Shown: positions 18,815-28,878, counted from the stretch's first letter. The stretch is DNA of 64,000 nucleotides from Miniphocaeibacter sp964345925 (GCA_964345925.1 CAYFSP010000001.1:62001-126000), one strand, 5' to 3'. Numbers and translations: made by a program. Notes: generated by a model not told the origin, from the letters alone.

Positions 18815-18877
18815 ATTCAGAATTGATTAGTTATAGTAATATGGGATTGTTAACCTACCCATATCTAATTATTGAAT
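18815..18877 (+). promoter_or_regulatory. Structured leader upstream of rpmF
   Basis: The rpmF 5' UTR of about 120 bases can fold into a long hairpin. The inner stem ATATGGG (18839-18845) / CCCATAT (18858-18864) is perfect, and an outer imperfect stem pairs 18815-18830 with 18865-18877. No T run follows, so it is not an obvious terminator. It could be a ribosomal-protein autoregulatory leader or an mRNA stability element. Confidence 0.45.
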
Positions 18878-18919
18878 ATGATTTTAAGGATAGGCTTAGT
18901 AGTTAAGGGAGGTGTAACA

Positions 18920-19093
18920 ATGGCAGTACCAAAGAGAAGAACATCTAAAACTAGAAGAGATAAAAGAAGAGCATCATCATATAGATTACCTAAGGTAACT
19001 ATTACGGAATGTTCAAATTGTCATGAACCAAAATTACCACATAGAGTATGTAGAGCTTGTGACATTATGATGGCAAAGAAATATTATCTGTAG
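18920..19093 (+). CDS. rpmF: 50S ribosomal protein L32
   Basis: 57 residues starting MAVPKRRTSKTRRDKRRAS, as L32 does. Four Zn-type cysteines are present: C-SN-C in the middle and C-RA-C near the C-terminus. The ATG at 18920 has the RBS gggaggtg; an in-frame ATG at 18872 would add residues never seen in L32. The DUF177/yceD gene that usually precedes rpmF is not here. Confidence 0.96.
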   Translation: MAVPKRRTSKTRRDKRRASSYRLPKVTITECSNCHEPKLPHRVCRACDIMMAKKYYL

Positions 19094-19107
19094 AAGAATA
19101 ATTTATA

Positions 19108-19137
19108 AAAGATAGGTAAATACCTATCTTTTTTTAT
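19108..19137 (+). terminator. Intrinsic terminator after rpmF
   Basis: Stem AAAGATAGGTA / TACCTATCTTT with a 2-base loop, followed by TTTTT. Confidence 0.88.
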
Positions 19138-19195
19138 TGCGATTTTAAATATAATCGGTATATGATAAAATATTATATATTGAAGAGGTGTATTA

Positions 19196-20188
19196 ATGAA
19201 AATATTAGTGGATACTTTAGGAGCTGATAAAGGATATGAAGAAATTGTAAATGGGTCAATATCAGCCTTAAAAAATTATAGGGATTTAAATATTACATTT
19301 ATTGGTAATGAAAACAATATAAAATCTATTATTGATAAAACTGAGAACGTGGCAAATAGAGTTTCATATATTAATTCTGATGAATATATTAAAAATAGTG
19401 AGGAGCCAGTATATGCTATAAGGAGAAAGAAAGATTCTTCACTACATTTAGGGTTTAAGGCTTTAAATGAAGACGAGTATAGTGGGTTTATTTCATGTGG
19501 CAGCACTGGAGCAATTCTTGCAGGGGCAACTTTGATTACTAAAAGGTTAAGCAAAATAGATAGAGCTGCTTTAACTATAGTTTTTCCAACTGATAACAAT
19601 CCATGTGTATTGTTAGATGCAGGAGCAAATATGGACTGTTCTGCTGATCTTTTGGAACAATTTGCAGTAATGGGAAGCATATATGCTGAGGGCGTTCTAA
19701 ATACTAAAAATCCTAAGGTGGGTTTATTAAATATTGGTGCAGAAGAAGGTAAAGGAGATAAGTTAAGAAAAGAAACATTTAATCTTTTAAAAGAAATGGA
19801 TTTGAACTTTACTGGAAATATTGAGGCAAGGGATCTATTATCAGGAAATGTAGATGTTATTGTAACTGATGGATTTTCTGGAAATGTATTGTTAAAATCA
19901 ACAGAGGGAACTGCTATTGCCATTATGAATAAGTTAAAAAATGGAATTAAGAGTTCCTTTAAAGCCAAGATTGGTGCTCTATTATTAAAACCAGTACTTA
20001 AGGATGTTAAGAATATGTTGGATTATAATGAATATGGTGCTGCACCTTTGCTAGGAGTGAAAAAAGCAGTTTTTAAGGCTCATGGGAGCAGTAATGCAAG
20101 AGCACTGGAGACAGGTATAGATGCAATGGTCAAATTCATTGAAAATGATATAATCAATAAGATAGACAGAGAGTTAAATAAAGAGTAA
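19196..20188 (+). CDS. plsX: Phosphate acyltransferase PlsX
   Basis: 330 residues. Makes acyl-phosphate from acyl-ACP for PlsY. Conserved parts are VDTLGADKGYEEIVNG at the N-terminus (family usually DxMGGD), SCGSTGAILA near 100, DAGANMDCSADLL near 141, and VTDGFSGNVLLKS near 222. RBS gaggtg. A loose promoter (TTGCGA ... TATGAT, 19137-19166) precedes it. It begins the plsX-rnc-radical SAM-smc-ftsY unit. Confidence 0.95.
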   Translation: MKILVDTLGADKGYEEIVNGSISALKNYRDLNITFIGNENNIKSIIDKTENVANRVSYINSDEYIKNSEEPVYAIRRKKDSSLHLGFKALNEDEYSGFISCGSTGAILAGATLITKRLSKIDRAALTIVFPTDNNPCVLLDAGANMDCSADLLEQFAVMGSIYAEGVLNTKNPKVGLLNIGAEEGKGDKLRKETFNLLKEMDLNFTGNIEARDLLSGNVDVIVTDGFSGNVLLKSTEGTAIAIMNKLKNGIKSSFKAKIGALLLKPVLKDVKNMLDYNEYGAAPLLGVKKAVFKAHGSSNARALETGIDAMVKFIENDIINKIDRELNKE

Positions 20189-20211
20189 TTTGCAAAGAAG
20201 GTTAAATTAAG

Positions 20212-20931
20212 TTGAATAGCAAACGTATAAAATCATTAAATGAATTAGAAAAAAAAATAAAATATAAATTTAAGGATATTGAAATTTTGGATTCATCATT
20301 TCATCATATTTCAAAGGTTAATGAACAAAGGGATAGTAATTATATATCAAATGAAAGAATGGAATTTTTAGGGGATTCTATACTAGGATTGGTATTTAGT
20401 GAATACCTATATAAAAAATTAAATGAATATGATGAGGGAAGTTTAACGAATATTAAAAGTAAATTGGTTTGTGAGGAGAGTTTTGCAAATGCTGCAAAAC
20501 ATTTTGATTTAGGCAAATATTTAGTACTTGGTAAAGGTGAGGAAAAATCTGGAGGAAGAAGTAGAAATTCAATACTTTCAGATACCTTTGAAGCTCTTTT
20601 TGCAGCGATTTACTTAGACTGTAATTCATATGATAAGATCTATGAATTGATTACCGAAAATCATATAGAGATATTTGAAAAATATTTAAAAAACAACGAT
20701 TCAAATTATAATTATAAAGCGATTTTGCAAAATTATATTCAAGTTAATTTTAAGAGCAAAATTAAATATAGACTTGATAAAGAAGAAGGACCTGATCATA
20801 ATAAGATGTTTTATGTTACAGTTGTTTATGATAATAATATTTTAGAACAGGGAAAAGGTAAAAATAAAAAAATTGCTGAACAGGATGCAGCAAAAAATTC
20901 AATAGAGAAATTAGGTATTAAAATTGAGTAA
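20212..20931 (+). CDS. rnc: Ribonuclease III
   Basis: 239 residues. The catalytic domain carries the signature ERMEFLGDSILGL near residues 48-60 and a second acidic cluster (DTFEALFAAIYLD). A C-terminal double-stranded RNA-binding domain ends in GKNKKIAEQDAAKNSIEKL. Processes rRNA and cleaves dsRNA. Starts with TTG; the SD is weak (aagg). The 3' end overlaps the next gene by 8 bases. Confidence 0.96.
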   Translation: MNSKRIKSLNELEKKIKYKFKDIEILDSSFHHISKVNEQRDSNYISNERMEFLGDSILGLVFSEYLYKKLNEYDEGSLTNIKSKLVCEESFANAAKHFDLGKYLVLGKGEEKSGGRSRNSILSDTFEALFAAIYLDCNSYDKIYELITENHIEIFEKYLKNNDSNYNYKAILQNYIQVNFKSKIKYRLDKEEGPDHNKMFYVTVVYDNNILEQGKGKNKKIAEQDAAKNSIEKLGIKIE

Positions 20932-22000
20932 GAAAAATATTATTCCAGTATTTGTACCTCATTATGGATGTCCAAATGATTGTATATTTTGTAATCAAAG
21001 AAAAATTACTAATAAAAGCTATGTAAATGATTTAAAACAGACAAAGTTAGATATTAAAGAATACCTAACTTTTTTTTCTGATAAAAAAAACAATACACAA
21101 ATTGCTTTTTATGGAGGTAGTTTTACAGGATTGCCAGAAGAAATAATGATAGAATATCTAAAGTTAGCAAATGAATTTATAGAAATTGGAAAAGTTGACT
21201 CTATAAGGTTATCAACAAGGCCTGACTATATAGATACTCATATACTTGATATACTAAAAAAATATAATGTTGATACTATTGAACTAGGAGTTCAATCATT
21301 AGATGACGAAGTACTAATATATAATAATAGAGGTCATAATGCTGAATGTGTTTATAAAGCTTCAAAACTCATTAAGGATTATGGTATTAAATTAGGTTTA
21401 CAGCAAATGGTCGGGCTATACAAGGATGATTATAATAAAAATATTTTTACAGCAAAAGAATTTGTAAAAATTAAACCTGCTGTTGTTAGAATATATCCAA
21501 CTTTAATAATAAAGGAAACAGAGTTGGAAAGAATATATAAAGAAGGAAACTACATACCTTTAACCGTTGAAGAATCTGTAAAAATAATTAAGATTTTATA
21601 TATGATCTATTATATTAAGGGCATTGATATAATAAGAATAGGGTTACAACCTACAGACAATATAAATGAAGGTAAGGATATTGTTGCTGGACCCTTTCAT
21701 GCTGCTTATAGACAGTTGGTATTACAAGATATTTTCAAGGATATACTATATAATATATTTTTAGAGAGAAAAAACAATAGCGATGTTAAAATATATTGTA
21801 ACAATAAAAATATATCCTATATTGTTGGAAATAAGGGAAGTAATAAAAAGTTTTTATTTGAAGAATTTAAAGTGAAAAATATTAAGTTTATCAATAATAA
21901 CTCAGATGAAATATTTATTGAAATTGATGGAATAAAAATGGAGATAGACATATTTGATTATTTTAAAAATTTCTTAGAAAGTGCAGGAGTGTTTATTTGA
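20924..22000 (+). CDS. Radical SAM protein (Elp3-like family)
   Basis: 358 residues. The iron-sulfur motif C16-x3-C20-x2-C23 lies in HYGCPNDCIFCNQRK, followed by AFYGGSFTGLP and ELGVQSLDDEV, as in Elp3/HemN-related radical SAM enzymes. There is no acetyltransferase domain, so it is not Elp3 itself. Genes of this type often sit between rnc and smc in clostridia; their reaction is unknown to me. Starts with TTG, overlaps rnc, and its TGA overlaps the TTG start of smc. Confidence 0.85.
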   Translation: MSKKNIIPVFVPHYGCPNDCIFCNQRKITNKSYVNDLKQTKLDIKEYLTFFSDKKNNTQIAFYGGSFTGLPEEIMIEYLKLANEFIEIGKVDSIRLSTRPDYIDTHILDILKKYNVDTIELGVQSLDDEVLIYNNRGHNAECVYKASKLIKDYGIKLGLQQMVGLYKDDYNKNIFTAKEFVKIKPAVVRIYPTLIIKETELERIYKEGNYIPLTVEESVKIIKILYMIYYIKGIDIIRIGLQPTDNINEGKDIVAGPFHAAYRQLVLQDIFKDILYNIFLERKNNSDVKIYCNNKNISYIVGNKGSNKKFLFEEFKVKNIKFINNNSDEIFIEIDGIKMEIDIFDYFKNFLESAGVFI

Positions 22001-25000
22001 AATTAAAATCGATAGAAATACAAGGTTTCAAATCTTTTAGAGATAAAATTAAATTACAATTTAACAATCCAGTCTGTGCTATTGTAGGACCAAATGGTAG
22101 TGGAAAGTCAAATATATCAGATGCTATAAGATGGGTATTAGGTGAGCAAAGTGTTAAATCTCTAAGGGGAACAAAGATGCAAGATGTTATTTTTTCTGGT
22201 ACAGAGAAGTCTAAACCATTAAATTTTGCTCAAGTTTCCTTAAATTTTGACAATGAGGATAAATGGATTCCTTTAGAATATGAAGAAGTAAATATTACTA
22301 GAAGAGTTTTTAGAACAGGGGAGTCTGAATATTATATAAATAGAAAACTATGTAGATTAAAAGACCTTAGAGAAATTTTCATGGATACTGGTATAGGTAA
22401 AGAAGGGTATTCTATTATTGGACAAGGTAGAATTGATGAAATCCTATCATCTAAAAGTGAAGATAGACGTTATATATTTGAAGAAGCATCAGGTATTTCG
22501 AAATTTAAATATAAAAAGGAAGAGTCTGTAAGAAAACTCGATAAAACCATATCAAACTTAGGAAGAATTGAAGATATTCTTACACAAAAATTAGACCAGA
22601 GAGACTATTTAAAAAGTCAATCTGAAAAAGCTTTCATAGGTTTAAAATTGACTAATGATATAAAATTATTGGATTTATACTATAATAAACTAGATTTAGA
22701 AAAAATTGATATGGATAATTCAAAATTATTATTGGAAACAAAATCTTTAATAGATGAAATTAAAGAAAAGGAAAATATCATTAGTACCATTAGTCCAGAA
22801 ATAGATTCCTTAAAAATCAATTCGGATAATTTTAAAATTGAATATGAAAAACTTCAAGAGGAATATACTAGGAATGAAAAAAATGTAAGTAAATTCAATT
22901 TAGATTTTAAACTAAATGAGGAAAAACTTAATTATAATTATTCTGAAATTAAAAGACTGAAAGAAGATAGGGCATATTTAGAAGAAAAAGAATTATCTTT
23001 AAATAAAAAAATTGAAAACAATTTTGGAAAATATAAAAAAATTGATGAGGATTATAATAATTTAAAATTACAGATTGAAAAGATAATTAAGGATAAAGAA
23101 GAAATTAAAAATATATTAGACGATAAAAAAGAGAGTCTAAATGAAGTAAATGATGAAATCTTAAAAACAAATGAGATATTAAAAGAAATAGAAGTTGAAA
23201 AAAGAACTAAGGAAAGTATTGAAAAATCTGAAAAAGAAAAACTTAGAATAGATATAGCCAATAGAGATAAAATACTTATAGATTTTGAAGAACTAAAAGA
23301 AGAATATCATAAGGAAAAATTGAAATCCAAAGACAAATCTTTAGAAATTAAAAATATTTTAAATAACATTAATTTATTAGAACAAAATATAGAAGATTTA
23401 AAAAAGATAATTAATAAATCAAGCAATGAAAAAGCGGAGTTGGAATTAAGAGTTAAGGATTTTAATAGAGAATATATTTTTAATAAGAATTTAATGGATA
23501 ATTATGAAGGCTTTAACAAACAGGTTAGTACTTTTTTTAAAAAAATTAAAAATACTAGTTATGTTAAAATTCCATTAGGAACAGTAGCCGATTTAATTAA
23601 TATAGAAGAAAAATATGCTAAAGCAGTAAATAATGTTTTATCAGGAGTGTTGCAAAATATTGTAGTAGAAGATGAGTCAGATGCAAAAACATTGATTAAC
23701 TTTCTTAAAGTCGAAAAAATTGGTAGATTGACATTTTTACCAATAAATAAGATTAAAGGTAGAAATAATATACCTAAATTTGACGATAATAGGATAATAG
23801 CAGTAGCTTCTGAGATAATTCATTGTGATAATAAATATAAAAGTATAATTAATTATTTTTTAGGTAAAACATTATTGGTAGAAAACTTAAACGATGCAAT
23901 AGAAATTAGTAAGATTTACAAACAATATCGTATAGTTACATTAGATGGAGATGTATTTAATTCTTGGGGATCAGTTGTAGGTGGATATACTAACAATAAA
24001 AAGACCATAAATATTATTAATAGAAGAAAAAAAATTGAATCATTAAAATCTAAAATTGAAGAAAGCAACAATAATATTATTAATATTAGCAATGATATAA
24101 ATAAATTTAATATAGAAATTGACAATATCAATGTAAAATTAATAAAGGAAAAAGATGGATTACAAATATTAGAAAAAGAACTAGATACTCAAGAGATTAT
24201 AATAAATGAGATAAACACTAATATGGCTATAAGGGAAAGTAATCTAAAGGACTTAAATGAACAAATCGAAAAGTATGGTGGAAGTTTTTCTAGTAAGTAT
24301 AATGATATTAACATTTCAGACTTAGAGTTAAAATCTAAAACAAGCAATATTAAATATAATGAGCTTTTAGATGAAATAAATATTTTAAAGGATAAAGTTA
24401 ATAAATTAGAATATGATATTGTAAAACTTAACTCTAAAAAAGAATCAATAGAAAGGGACATTAATCTTAATAAAGACAATCAAAAAGAAATGGAATTTGA
24501 AAAAACTGATATTATTAGAAGAATGAAAAGTAATGATACTCAGTATAATGAATTAATTGAGGAGCTTAATAGTAGAAAAAACAACTCCATTATATTAAAA
24601 TCTGAATTGGATAAAGCTATTAAGAATTCAGAATTATTAAATTCAATAATTCCAGAAAAAAAGAAAAACTATGAATTGTTGCTAAAGGAATATTTAGAAA
24701 AAAAAGATGAAGTAAACGATATAAAGAATGTTCTTTCAAAATTGGAATACAGTTTAAATTTAGTAAATAACAAAATAGATAATTTGAATATAAATAAAAA
24801 CAAGATAAGAAATTTCGTTTACGAAGAATACAATGTTGAAATAGAGAAATTTACTTTAATAGAAAAGGTAGAAAATCCTAGTAAAAGCAATTTGAAATCC
24901 TTAAAGAACAAATTAAAGAATTTAGGATATTTTAGTGTAGACTCAATTGAGGAATTTAAAATCGTAAATGAAGAAGCTGAGTTTTTATTAAATCAAAAAA

Positions 25001-25512
25001 ATGATCTATTAAAATCCAAAGATAATATTGAAAATATAATAAAGAGTTTAGACAAAGATATGAAGGTTATGTTTGCTAAAAGCTTTGAGGATATTAATGA
25101 AAAATTTAACAAGATTTTTGGAGTTTTATTTGATGGTGGTCATGCAAGTTTAGAGTTACAGGGAAATGATATGTTAAATGGTGGAATTGATATTATAGCA
25201 GAACCTCCAGGAAAGAAAATGCAAAATCTATCCTTATTATCAGGAGGAGAGAGAGCATTAACTGCTGTAGCGTTGCTTTTTGCAATATTTGAGACAAGTC
25301 CTTCACCTTTTTGTATACTAGATGAAATTGATGCGGCTTTAGATGAAGCTAATATTTCAAGATATACAAAATATTTAAGATCATTTACTGATAAAACACA
25401 ATTTATAATGATAACTCATAGAAAAACGACTATGGAAATTGCAGATATTCTATACGGTGTTAGTATGGAGGAAGAAGGAATAAGTAAAGTCATATCCCTT
25501 GAGTTAGAATAG
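21997..25512 (+). CDS. smc: Chromosome segregation ATPase SMC
   Basis: 1171 residues, full length. Walker A GPNGSGKSN at 31-39, a long N-terminal coiled coil to about 510, hinge domain about 515-660 (with GSVVGGYTN), a second coiled coil, then the ABC signature LLSGGERALTAVALLF and Walker B FCILDEIDAALDEAN near the C-terminus. With ScpA and ScpB (34049-35321) it forms the bacterial condensin. TTG start with RBS aggag. Coil regions are extremely Lys/Asn/Ile-rich, reflecting the AT-rich genome. Confidence 0.98.
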   Translation: MKLKSIEIQGFKSFRDKIKLQFNNPVCAIVGPNGSGKSNISDAIRWVLGEQSVKSLRGTKMQDVIFSGTEKSKPLNFAQVSLNFDNEDKWIPLEYEEVNITRRVFRTGESEYYINRKLCRLKDLREIFMDTGIGKEGYSIIGQGRIDEILSSKSEDRRYIFEEASGISKFKYKKEESVRKLDKTISNLGRIEDILTQKLDQRDYLKSQSEKAFIGLKLTNDIKLLDLYYNKLDLEKIDMDNSKLLLETKSLIDEIKEKENIISTISPEIDSLKINSDNFKIEYEKLQEEYTRNEKNVSKFNLDFKLNEEKLNYNYSEIKRLKEDRAYLEEKELSLNKKIENNFGKYKKIDEDYNNLKLQIEKIIKDKEEIKNILDDKKESLNEVNDEILKTNEILKEIEVEKRTKESIEKSEKEKLRIDIANRDKILIDFEELKEEYHKEKLKSKDKSLEIKNILNNINLLEQNIEDLKKIINKSSNEKAELELRVKDFNREYIFNKNLMDNYEGFNKQVSTFFKKIKNTSYVKIPLGTVADLINIEEKYAKAVNNVLSGVLQNIVVEDESDAKTLINFLKVEKIGRLTFLPINKIKGRNNIPKFDDNRIIAVASEIIHCDNKYKSIINYFLGKTLLVENLNDAIEISKIYKQYRIVTLDGDVFNSWGSVVGGYTNNKKTINIINRRKKIESLKSKIEESNNNIINISNDINKFNIEIDNINVKLIKEKDGLQILEKELDTQEIIINEINTNMAIRESNLKDLNEQIEKYGGSFSSKYNDINISDLELKSKTSNIKYNELLDEINILKDKVNKLEYDIVKLNSKKESIERDINLNKDNQKEMEFEKTDIIRRMKSNDTQYNELIEELNSRKNNSIILKSELDKAIKNSELLNSIIPEKKKNYELLLKEYLEKKDEVNDIKNVLSKLEYSLNLVNNKIDNLNINKNKIRNFVYEEYNVEIEKFTLIEKVENPSKSNLKSLKNKLKNLGYFSVDSIEEFKIVNEEAEFLLNQKNDLLKSKDNIENIIKSLDKDMKVMFAKSFEDINEKFNKIFGVLFDGGHASLELQGNDMLNGGIDIIAEPPGKKMQNLSLLSGGERALTAVALLFAIFETSPSPFCILDEIDAALDEANISRYTKYLRSFTDKTQFIMITHRKTTMEIADILYGVSMEEEGISKVISLELE

Positions 25513-25520
25513 GAGGAAAT

Positions 25521-26684
25521 ATGTTTAAAAAGTTTTTTGATAAATTTAAAAATAAAGAGAATGATGAAGAGTTAATAGAAGAAATTTCAAAAGAGAATGA
25601 TGAAGATAGTTTAAACAAAGATTTAATTTCTGAAGAATATGAAGATGAAACTCTAGATAATGAGGAATTACAAGAAGAAATTAAGGAACAAGAGATTTCA
25701 AATGAAGAAAATAATGATTATCAAGAAGAGCAGGTAGAACAAGTTGAGGAAGAAGTAGTTGAGGAAAAGGAAAGTTTTTTCTCCAGACTAAAAAAAGGAT
25801 TAACAAAGACTAGAGATAATATTTCTGGAAAGATTGATGATATTTTGGCATCTTATCAAAAAGTTGATGAAGAGCTATTTGAAGATATAGAAGATACTTT
25901 AATTTCAGCAGATATAGGCGTTGATTCCACTATGCAGATTATTGACGAATTAACTGAAAAGGTAAAACATGATAGAATAAAAGATCCTAAAGAAGTAAAG
26001 AGTATTTTAATAGATATAATGAAAGAAAAATTGGAAGGCAGTGTTGAGAATAATGAAATAAATATTTCTCATTCTCCAACAATTATATTAGTTGTAGGTG
26101 TTAACGGAGTTGGGAAAACCACTACAATTGGTAAAATGGCTGCAAAATATAAAAGACAGGGTAAGAAGGTTATGTTAGTAGCCGCTGACACATTTAGAGC
26201 AGCAGCCATTGAACAGCTAACCGAATGGGCTACAAGAGCAGATGTGGATATAATTTCTCATGAAGAAGGTGCAGACCCTGCTTCAGTAGTATTTGATGGA
26301 ATATCCTCTGCAAAATCCAAAAATGTAGATGTGTTAATATGTGATACAGCAGGAAGACTTCACAATAAAAAGAATTTAATGAATGAATTAAACAAGATTC
26401 ATAGAGTTATTGAAAGGGAATATAAGGATGCATTTAAGGAAACTTTACTAGTTGTAGATGGTACAACAGGACAGAATGCAATCTTTCAAGCCAAGGAATT
26501 TAAAGAAGCTGCACAGTTAACTGGAGTGGTAATTACAAAATTGGATGGAACAGCTAAAGGAGGAGTTGTATTTCCTTTAGAGATAGAATTAGGATTACCT
26601 GTTAAATTAATAGGAGTTGGAGAACAAATCGATAATTTGATGGAATTCAATTCAAGTGATTTTGTGGATGCGATCTTTAATTAA
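25521..26684 (+). CDS. ftsY: Signal recognition particle receptor FtsY
   Basis: 387 residues. A very acidic N-terminal A domain (about 1-85, rich in Glu/Asp) is followed by the four-helix N domain and the SRP GTPase G domain, with P-loop GVNGVGKT at 193-200, DTFRAAAIEQL, DTAGRLHNKKNLMNEL and TKLDGTAKGG. Docks ribosome-nascent chain complexes with Ffh at the membrane. RBS aggagg, 8 bases after smc. ffh is not adjacent. Confidence 0.97.
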   Translation: MFKKFFDKFKNKENDEELIEEISKENDEDSLNKDLISEEYEDETLDNEELQEEIKEQEISNEENNDYQEEQVEQVEEEVVEEKESFFSRLKKGLTKTRDNISGKIDDILASYQKVDEELFEDIEDTLISADIGVDSTMQIIDELTEKVKHDRIKDPKEVKSILIDIMKEKLEGSVENNEINISHSPTIILVVGVNGVGKTTTIGKMAAKYKRQGKKVMLVAADTFRAAAIEQLTEWATRADVDIISHEEGADPASVVFDGISSAKSKNVDVLICDTAGRLHNKKNLMNELNKIHRVIEREYKDAFKETLLVVDGTTGQNAIFQAKEFKEAAQLTGVVITKLDGTAKGGVVFPLEIELGLPVKLIGVGEQIDNLMEFNSSDFVDAIFN

Positions 26685-26747
26685 TAATTATACGAATAAT
26701 TGAAAAATAACTAGTTTTTTGTTAAAATTAAACGACGGGGGTACGTT

Positions 26748-27086
26748 ATGTTGAATAAAAATAAATTTGAAAATGGCACGGTAAAAATATCAAATGAAAT
26801 TATCAATCTAATAGCAAGCACTTCAGCTTTAGAGGTAAAAGGTGTAGAGGGTTTAGCAGGAGCTTTTGGTGAGGTAATTAAAGATCCAAGAAAAGGTGCT
26901 ATTAAATCTACTCAAGTTGAAATTGGTAGGGACTACGTGATTATTAGTATAGGATTGGTATTAGAAGTAGAGTCTAAAATCCCTGAGATTACAAAGATAG
27001 TTCAAGAAAAAATCAAATCAGATGTAGAGAATATGACTGGCTTGAACGTTACACAAGTGAAGATAGATGTTGTAGGAAAAAAATAA
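26748..27086 (+). CDS. Asp23/Gls24 family envelope stress protein
   Basis: 112 residues matching the Asp23 (YloU/YqhY) family: GTVKISNEIINLIASTSAL near 9, EVKGVEGLAG near 28, and the C-terminal VTQVKIDVVGK. In Firmicutes a copy of this family commonly precedes nusB, as here. The exact role is unclear; relatives are linked to cell envelope and fatty-acid homeostasis. A G-rich RBS region gacgggggtacgtt precedes ATG. Confidence 0.88.
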   Translation: MLNKNKFENGTVKISNEIINLIASTSALEVKGVEGLAGAFGEVIKDPRKGAIKSTQVEIGRDYVIISIGLVLEVESKIPEITKIVQEKIKSDVENMTGLNVTQVKIDVVGKK

Positions 27087-27094
27087 TATAGAAG

Positions 27095-27125
27095 ATGCCC
27101 TCTTGATTTAAAGAGGGGATTTTTG
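27095..27125 (+). terminator. Hairpin between the Asp23-family gene and nusB
   Basis: CCCTCTT / AAGAGGG stem with a short loop, then GATTTTT. It ends only 13 bases before the nusB start, so it may act as a partial terminator that lowers read-through into nusB. Confidence 0.7.
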
Positions 27126-27137
27126 TGTGGAGGAATT

Positions 27138-27548
27138 TTGAGTAGAAAGACAGCTAGGGAATCAATAGTAAGATTTATATTCCAATTAACAATTAATGAC
27201 GAATATGAAAACTATGATTTGGAAAAATATTATTTAAATAATGAAGTAAAAGAAGTCGATAAGGAATTTATAGAGGAGTCTGTTAGCTCAATTATTGAAA
27301 ATATGGATATGATTGACAACAATATAAAATCTAACTTGAAGGGATGGGAATTTAACAGATTATATAATATAGATAAGGCAATACTTAGAATTGCCACAAA
27401 TGAAATATTATTTAATGACGAAATACCGTCGGAAGTATCTATAAATGAAGCAGTGGAATTAGCAAAGGAATATTCATCAGAGGATGCATATAAATTTGTT
27501 AATGGAGTTTTAGGAGCTATAGCTAAAAAGAGTATAAAAGATGAGTAA
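27138..27548 (+). CDS. nusB: Transcription antitermination protein NusB
   Basis: 136 residues. MSRKTARESIVRFIFQ at the start and the C-terminal IPSEVSINEAVELAKEYS and KFVNGVLGAIAKK are classic NusB. With NusE it binds boxA in rRNA transcripts. I chose TTG at 27138 because tggagga lies just upstream and NusB proteins start at this point. The 3' end overlaps xseA by 8 bases. Confidence 0.95.
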   Translation: MSRKTARESIVRFIFQLTINDEYENYDLEKYYLNNEVKEVDKEFIEESVSSIIENMDMIDNNIKSNLKGWEFNRLYNIDKAILRIATNEILFNDEIPSEVSINEAVELAKEYSSEDAYKFVNGVLGAIAKKSIKDE

Positions 27549-28878
27549 AGCAATAAAGATAAAAGAGTTAAGTAAATATATAAACTCTCTAGTTAAGAGG
27601 GATCCTATTCTTGCAAATTTACATGTTGAAGGAGAGGTTTCCAATTTTAAAATATCTTCAGGAAATGTGTATTTTGTTTTAAAAGATGAATCAGCAGCAC
27701 TTAGATGTATAATATTTAAAAATATGACTCTCGCAAAAACAATATCTATAAAAGATGGTATGAAAGTTGTTGCAAGAGGTTCTTTGACGACTTATGATTA
27801 TGGAAGTTATTATCAGTTATTAGTTAAAGAAATAGTTTCTGACGGTGTTGGTGATATATATCAACAATTTGAAATATTAAAAGAAAAATTGCTTAAAGAG
27901 GGTTTATTTGATACTGATAAAAAAAAGGATATACCATCTATGCCTAAATCTATAGGTGTAATAACTTCGCCAACAGGTGCTGCAATTAAAGATATTATAA
28001 ATACAATAAAGAGAAGATTTCCAATATCGGATATTTATATTTATCCTTCAAAAGTTCAAGGAACGGATGCTGCTAAAAATTTAATAGATGGCTTAAGGTA
28101 TTTTGATTCTTCCAATATGGTAGATACTATTATAATTGGTAGAGGAGGAGGTTCCTTTGAAGATTTAAATAGTTTTAACGATGAATCTTTACTATATGAA
28201 ATATTCAAAACAAAAACTCCTGTAATATCAGCAGTAGGTCATGAAGTTGATAGTATGTTATCCGATTTTGTTGCTGATCTAAGAGCTGCTACTCCAACAG
28301 CAGCAGCAGAATTAGCTACACCTAGAATTGAAGATTTAAAAAAAGATTTAAATGACAAAGTAGAAAGAATAAGAAAAAATTATGATAATTTTTTCTTAGA
28401 AGAGAAAAAAATACTGGATTACTATTTGAAGGAATTAAATTATTATAATCCTAAAGAAAAGATATTTAATCTAAGGAAAGAATTAAATAGTTCTTTTTCA
28501 AGACTACAAGAATTATCGAAGGGTTATTATATTAAGGAAAAGTATAGTCTAGAAAACTTTAGATTAAAATTAAAGAACTTTAATCCACTAAGTATTATTC
28601 TTAAGGAAAAAGAAGAATTAAAGATATTAAAGAGAGTTTTGATTTTAAATGGAAGTAATTTCTTAATAAAAGAAAAAAATGAGATAAGTAGATTAGAGGA
28701 AAAACTAAAAAGATATGATTCTAGGAGAATTCTGGAAAAGGGTTATACTCTAATATACACAAATGGTAAACCAATTAAGAATATAGATGGATTAAAAATA
28801 GATGAAGAAGTAGAGATTAAATTTGTAGATGGTTATGCAAATGCTAAAATTACTGACAAGGAGAAATATATTGAGTAA
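27541..28878 (+). CDS. xseA: Exodeoxyribonuclease VII large subunit
   Basis: 445 residues. N-terminal OB-fold (HVEGEVSNFKIS near 23), the catalytic domain with IGVITSPTGAAIKDI near 138 and GRGGGSFEDLNSFNDE near 200, SAVGHEVDSMLSDFVADLR near 234, and a coiled-coil region. Degrades single-stranded DNA together with XseB, which follows immediately. Confidence 0.97.
   Translation: MSKAIKIKELSKYINSLVKRDPILANLHVEGEVSNFKISSGNVYFVLKDESAALRCIIFKNMTLAKTISIKDGMKVVARGSLTTYDYGSYYQLLVKEIVSDGVGDIYQQFEILKEKLLKEGLFDTDKKKDIPSMPKSIGVITSPTGAAIKDIINTIKRRFPISDIYIYPSKVQGTDAAKNLIDGLRYFDSSNMVDTIIIGRGGGSFEDLNSFNDESLLYEIFKTKTPVISAVGHEVDSMLSDFVADLRAATPTAAAELATPRIEDLKKDLNDKVERIRKNYDNFFLEEKKILDYYLKELNYYNPKEKIFNLRKELNSSFSRLQELSKGYYIKEKYSLENFRLKLKNFNPLSIILKEKEELKILKRVLILNGSNFLIKEKNEISRLEEKLKRYDSRRILEKGYTLIYTNGKPIKNIDGLKIDEEVEIKFVDGYANAKITDKEKYIE

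Noticed and set aside
18872..18919. Longer N-terminus for L32
   Set aside because: L32 proteins start at MAVPKRR, and the strong RBS sits directly before that ATG at 18920.
19276..19968. A 230-codon minus-strand ORF opposite plsX
   Set aside because: It is fully antisense to a well-supported plsX, and its composition reflects the complement of that gene.
24189..24479. Long minus-strand ORFs inside smc and other coiled-coil genes
   Set aside because: They are Leu/Ser/Ile-rich mirror translations of Lys/Asn/Glu coding in an AT-rich genome, with no RBS or promoter.
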